A DNA stretch of 64,000 bases. Origin: JAYOEY01 sp038116945. Its GTDB lineage: Bacteria > Pseudomonadota > Alphaproteobacteria > MPNO01 > UBA2964. This document shows positions 60,750-64,000 of the stretch, piece after piece. The notes below the pieces were generated by a model. The model was not told the DNA's origin. It worked only from the letters and a program-made list of their open reading frames with translations, and made no database searches. The DNA lies in NCBI GenBank assembly GCA_038116945.1, contig JAYOEY010000011.1:54545-118544 (forward strand). The letters are read 5' to 3'. Position 1 is the stretch's first letter; every line of letters begins with the position of its first letter. Made by a program: the position numbers and the translations under genes.

Positions 60750-61796
60750 ATGCAGATCGGTCTTTTCGATCATCTCGAGCGCAGCGAGGACAGGCCTCTC
60801 GCGACGCAATACGACGAACGGCTCGAATTCATTGCCGCCGCCGAGGAGGCCGGGTTCTACTGCCTGCATGTCGCGGAGCATCATTCCTCGCCGCTCTGCA
60901 TGATTTCGGCGGCGAGCGTCTGGCTGTCTGCGGTGGCGCGGGCGACGACGCGCATCCGGCTGGGCCCTCTGGTCTATCTGCTGCCGCTCTACTCGCCGCT
61001 CCGCCTCGCCGAGGAAATCGGCATGCTGGATCACCTGAGCAAGGGCCGGCTGGAAATCGGCATCGGACGCGGCGTGTCGCCCTACGAGGTGGGCTATCAC
61101 AAGATCGACCACGACGAATCGCGCGATATCTTCATGGATGCCTGGGAATGCATGAAGGCGGCGCTGGCGGGCAGTCCGTTCAGCTACAAGGGTCCGCATT
61201 ACGAATATAATGACGTGCCTCTGCCGATTCGTCCGCTGCAGGATCCTCACCCGCCTTTCTGGTACGGGTCTTCGAACGAAGTCGGCAGCCGCTGGGCGGG
61301 CGAGCAGGGGCTGCATTTCGCCTCCAACGGACCGACCGAGCGGGCCAAGGCCAATGTCGGGTTCTTCCGCGAATCGTTCGCCGCGCGCGGCGCAGCGTTG
61401 AGTCCCAAGGCCGGCTTCCCGGACGGGATCGCCATCGGCACGCTGCGGCACATATACGTCGCCGACACCGATGAGGAGGCCCGCCGGGTCGCCAAGCCGG
61501 CGATCGAACATCACGCCGGCAGGCTCAACTGGCTGCGCGATCTGCACGGCCAGACCGAGTTCACCGAGCGCAACAACATCCATCGCGGCGTTAGCTTCGA
61601 GGAATGGGAAGCCAACGGCATGGCGATCGTCGGCACGCCGGACAGGGTGCTGGGCGTTTTGCGGGAGCAGGTCGAGGAAATCGGCATCAACTATCTGATC
61701 GCCTACATGTTCTTCGGTAACATGGCGCTGGCGGATGCCAGGCGGTCGCTGAATCTGTTCCGGCGAGAGGTGATGCCGCATCTCGCCGCGATATGA
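60750..61796 (+). CDS. LLM-class flavin-dependent oxidoreductase
   Basis: 348 residues from ATG 60750 after GGGAGGAAA. Luciferase-like barrel: QIGLFDHLERSEDRPLATQY at the N-terminus, FYCLHVAEHHSSPL near 38, RIRLGPLVYLLPLYSPLRLA near 70 and HLSKGRLEIGIGRGVS near 100. The pair of C-terminal segments GIAIGTLRHIYVADTDEEAR and VGTPDRVLGVLREQVEE is typical of alkanal-type monooxygenases. Probably uses reduced FMN. Co-located divergently with UbiD and upstream of molybdenum hydroxylase genes. Confidence 0.87.
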   Translation: MQIGLFDHLERSEDRPLATQYDERLEFIAAAEEAGFYCLHVAEHHSSPLCMISAASVWLSAVARATTRIRLGPLVYLLPLYSPLRLAEEIGMLDHLSKGRLEIGIGRGVSPYEVGYHKIDHDESRDIFMDAWECMKAALAGSPFSYKGPHYEYNDVPLPIRPLQDPHPPFWYGSSNEVGSRWAGEQGLHFASNGPTERAKANVGFFRESFAARGAALSPKAGFPDGIAIGTLRHIYVADTDEEARRVAKPAIEHHAGRLNWLRDLHGQTEFTERNNIHRGVSFEEWEANGMAIVGTPDRVLGVLREQVEEIGINYLIAYMFFGNMALADARRSLNLFRREVMPHLAAI

Positions 61797-61928
61797 GGAT
61801 TTTTTCTCGGTTCCGGCTGTCGGCCGGGGGTTTCGAACAAGGTAATCGGCCAAGGTTGTTGGCAGGGGGCGAATACAGCTAAACTGTCGCCAATCAATAT
61901 TCAGGGAGCGAAAGAAAGGAATCGCAAC

Positions 61929-62789
61929 ATGCGCTACGAAGCGCCCACGAGCCTCGACGCGGCGGTCTCATTGCTGGCCGGCGCCAAGGGGCAGGGAAAA
62001 ATAATGGCGGGCGGCACCGACGTTCTGGTGCTGATCCATGCGGAGGTCATCGAACCGGAGGTGATCGTCGATATCAAGAACATCCCGGAGGTCACCGAGA
62101 TTTCGGAATCCGGCGGCGCCTATACGGTCGGCGCGGCGGTCCCCGCGGCCGTGCTGTGCGAGCATGGCGGGTTCTGCTCGACCTGGCCCGGCGTAATCGA
62201 AGGTCTGTCGCTGATCGGCTCGACCCAGATACAGGGCCGTGCGACGCTGGCCGGCAATCTGTGCAACGCATCGCCGGCGGCGGACAGCGTGCCTGCGGCG
62301 ATCGCGGCGGGCGCGGTGGCCAACATCGTCGGTCCGAACGGCAAGCGCGAGGCCCCGGTCGAGGCGATCGTCACGGGTCCCGGCAAGACGTCGCTGGCGA
62401 CTGGCGAGGTGATCGTTTCGTTCAGCTTTCCGGCGCGTCCGGCCCATTCGGGCGACTGCTATCTGCGGCTGACCCCGCGGACCGAGATGGACATCGCCGT
62501 GGTGGGCGCGGGCGTCAGCCTGACGCTCGACGATGGCGGCACCTGCACGGCGGCGCGCGTGTCGCTCGGCGCGGTGGCGCCGACGCCGCTCCTGGTCAAG
62601 GAAGCCGCAGACGCGCTGATCGGCACCAAGGTCGATGCCGCCGCGCTCGATGCGATGGGCAAGGCGTGCAGCGCGGCCTGCAACCCGATTTCCGACAAGC
62701 GCGGCACCAAGGAATACCGGATCAAGACGTCCGCCGTGATGGCGCGTCGCGCCGCTGAAAAGGCCCTCGAAAGGGCCAATGCGAACTGA
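61929..62789 (+). CDS. FAD-binding medium subunit of a molybdenum hydroxylase (CoxM-like)
   Basis: 286 residues. The FAD-binding motifs of the xanthine dehydrogenase/CO dehydrogenase medium chain are clear: IMAGGTDVLVLIHAEVIEPE near residue 27 and RATLAGNLCNASPAADSVPA near residue 104; the C-terminal domain (RVSLGAVAPTPLLV) is normal. It transfers electrons from the 2Fe-2S subunit to FAD. It is 13 bases from the next subunit, completing a medium-small-large gene order. Confidence 0.92.
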   Translation: MRYEAPTSLDAAVSLLAGAKGQGKIMAGGTDVLVLIHAEVIEPEVIVDIKNIPEVTEISESGGAYTVGAAVPAAVLCEHGGFCSTWPGVIEGLSLIGSTQIQGRATLAGNLCNASPAADSVPAAIAAGAVANIVGPNGKREAPVEAIVTGPGKTSLATGEVIVSFSFPARPAHSGDCYLRLTPRTEMDIAVVGAGVSLTLDDGGTCTAARVSLGAVAPTPLLVKEAADALIGTKVDAAALDAMGKACSAACNPISDKRGTKEYRIKTSAVMARRAAEKALERANAN

Positions 62790-62802
62790 GCAGAGGAAGA
62801 AA

Positions 62803-63279
62803 ATGGCAAAGGTACATGTAACCACGACGGTCAACGGGGACGAGTACGAATTCCTCTGCGAACCGCAACAGTCGCTTGTCGACGTGCTGCGCAACGAGCT
62901 GGAGCTGACCGGCACCAAGGAAGGCTGTTCCACCGGTGACTGCGGCGCCTGCAGCATCATGCTGGACGGCAGGCTGGTCTGTTCCTGCCTTGTGCTGGCG
63001 GTCGAATGCGAAGGCAAGAAAATCGACACCATCGAGGGCATGGCGGAAGGCGAGGACCTGCACCCGCTGCAGCGCAATTTCCTCGAAATCAACGGTCTTC
63101 AGTGCGGCATCTGCACCCCCGGCATCCTGATTGCCGCACGGGCGCTGCTGGAAAAGAATCCCGATCCCACCGAAACCGAGATAAGATACTGGCTTGCGGG
63201 CAATCTTTGCCGCTGCACCGGTTACGACAAGATCATCCGCTCCGTACAGGCGGCGGCTGCTGAAATGAGAAAGGGCTGA
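62803..63279 (+). CDS. [2Fe-2S] small subunit of a molybdenum hydroxylase (CoxS-like)
   Basis: 158 residues from ATG 62803 (AGAGGAAG upstream). The plant-type cluster has Cys42, Cys47, Cys50 and Cys62 (CSTGDCGAC and CSC). The second cluster has Cys101, Cys104, Cys136 and Cys138 (CGICTPG and CRCTGY). It passes electrons between the molybdenum and flavin subunits. Its stop is 2 bases before the large subunit start. All eight cluster ligands are present. Confidence 0.95.
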   Translation: MAKVHVTTTVNGDEYEFLCEPQQSLVDVLRNELELTGTKEGCSTGDCGACSIMLDGRLVCSCLVLAVECEGKKIDTIEGMAEGEDLHPLQRNFLEINGLQCGICTPGILIAARALLEKNPDPTETEIRYWLAGNLCRCTGYDKIIRSVQAAAAEMRKG

Positions 63280-63281
63280 TC

Positions 63282-64000
63282 ATGGCGACCATTCTTGAAG
63301 AATCCGGCTTCAATCCGGAACGCGACCTCAAAATCGTCGGTACCAACCCGGTCAAGCATGACGGGCTGGACAAGGTCACCGGGCGCGCCAATTTCGGCGC
63401 CGATTTCTTCCTGCCGGGCATGCTGTACGGCAAGATCCTGCGGAGCCCGCATCCGCACGCGATCATCAAATCGATCGATACCTCGAAGGCCGAGGCGCTT
63501 CCGGGCGTCAAGGCGGTGATCACGCGCGACGACCTGCCCGACCTGAAAGCGGGAACCCCGGGCGGCGACATGACCCGGAACGCGCTGGCGCGCGAAAAGG
63601 CGCTGTATGACGGCCATCCCGTTGCCGCCGTTGCGGCGACCAGCGAGGCCATCGCCAAGCGCGCGATCAAGCTGATCGAGGTGGATTACGAAATCCTGCC
63701 GCACGTGATCGAGCCGCGCGACGCCATGCAGCCGGGCGCGCCCATCCTGCATGACTATATCCGCACCAACGGCGATCCGGATGCGCCCGACGCGCCGACC
63801 AACGTCACCGAAAAAATTGTGGTCGAGGCCGGAAATGTCGGGTCGGGCTTCGATGCGGCCGATGAAGTCATCGAGATGGAGTTCGACTCCAAGCCGATGC
63901 ATCAGGGCTATATCGAGCCGCAGGGCTGCGTTGCGAATTTCTCGAAGGACGGCCAGATCGATCTGTGGTGCTGCACCCAGGCGCCGTTCGTCTATCGCGA
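63282..64000 (+). CDS. Molybdopterin-binding large subunit of a molybdenum hydroxylase (partial)
   Basis: The ATG at 63282 begins a frame that remains open to the window end (239 codons). It shows the start of an aldehyde oxidase/xanthine dehydrogenase large chain: PVKHDGLDKVTGRANFGADF near residue 17, GKILRSPHPHAIIKSIDTSK near residue 50 and the DGHPVAAVAATSEAIAKRAI and QGYIEPQGCVA strings. The Mo-binding domains and the catalytic Glu lie beyond the window. It hydroxylates an aromatic heterocycle, aldehyde or CO-type substrate; which is not readable. Confidence 0.92.
   Translation, partial: MATILEESGFNPERDLKIVGTNPVKHDGLDKVTGRANFGADFFLPGMLYGKILRSPHPHAIIKSIDTSKAEALPGVKAVITRDDLPDLKAGTPGGDMTRNALAREKALYDGHPVAAVAATSEAIAKRAIKLIEVDYEILPHVIEPRDAMQPGAPILHDYIRTNGDPDAPDAPTNVTEKIVVEAGNVGSGFDAADEVIEMEFDSKPMHQGYIEPQGCVANFSKDGQIDLWCCTQAPFVYR

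Noticed and set aside
1..64000. CRISPR array or rRNA operon
   Set aside because: No regularly spaced direct repeats and no rRNA-like conserved stretches were found.

Overview
The window is GC-rich, densely coded bacterial DNA, most consistent with an alphaproteobacterium of heterotrophic, possibly marine or soil, habit. The clues are the C-terminus of a GcrA-type cell-cycle regulator at the left edge (an alphaproteobacterial family), many tripartite tricarboxylate transporter (Bug/TctC) binding proteins, TAXI-type TRAP components, a CbtB protein, and a tRNA-Val(CAC) with encoded CCA. No rRNA, CRISPR array, transposase or prophage block is visible.

Layout. 1-12 kb: Bug binding protein, nitronate monooxygenase, hyuA-hyuB, two tandem paralogous Bug proteins, and a TAXI-TRAP transporter (binding protein plus fused permease). 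12-18.5 kb: amidohydrolase, a secreted metzincin-type protease with a PEP-CTERM-like tail, a hybrid PAS histidine kinase, a membrane-anchored TAXI protein and a tiny cbtB gene. 18.8-25.4 kb: Rieske oxygenase, alpha/beta hydrolase with a Cys nucleophile, Pht5-like binding protein with a 96-residue companion, zinc alcohol dehydrogenase, CobW GTPase and a carboxymuconolactone decarboxylase-like protein. 25.4-31.9 kb: sodium:solute symporter with its DUF4212 subunit, diverging from an exonuclease-CBS-DUF294 regulator; then an LLM flavin oxidoreductase. 32-34.9 kb: PEP-CTERM protein lacking its basic tail, MBL hydrolase, amidohydrolase.

34.9-38.3 kb is a distinctly AT-richer island with a WD40-caspase gene (split by a one-base frameshift) and a small exported protein. 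38.4-47.5 kb returns to host composition: GMC oxidoreductase, tRNA-Val, DUF3108 protein, glmU-glmS, a phage-type lysozyme with a frameshifted C-terminus, a 3-hydroxyisobutyrate dehydrogenase-like protein and an MFS exporter. 47.5-51.3 kb: succinate-semialdehyde dehydrogenase, glutathione reductase, SDR. 51.3-57.2 kb: a minus-strand unit (FAD oxidase, bicupin, Bug protein, short exported protein) diverging from a cytosine-deaminase-type amidohydrolase.

57.2-59.2 kb is a second, extremely AT-rich patch with two overlapping membrane-protein genes, bracketed by palindromic repeat elements and followed by a HepT-MntA toxin-antitoxin pair. 59.2-64 kb: UbiD-type decarboxylase, an LLM flavoprotein and a three-subunit molybdenum hydroxylase (last subunit cut by the window end).

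Together the host-like regions read as uptake and oxidation of organic acids, amides, hydantoin/oxoproline-like rings and aromatics. The two AT-rich patches look acquired and are the best places to look for undescribed functions.
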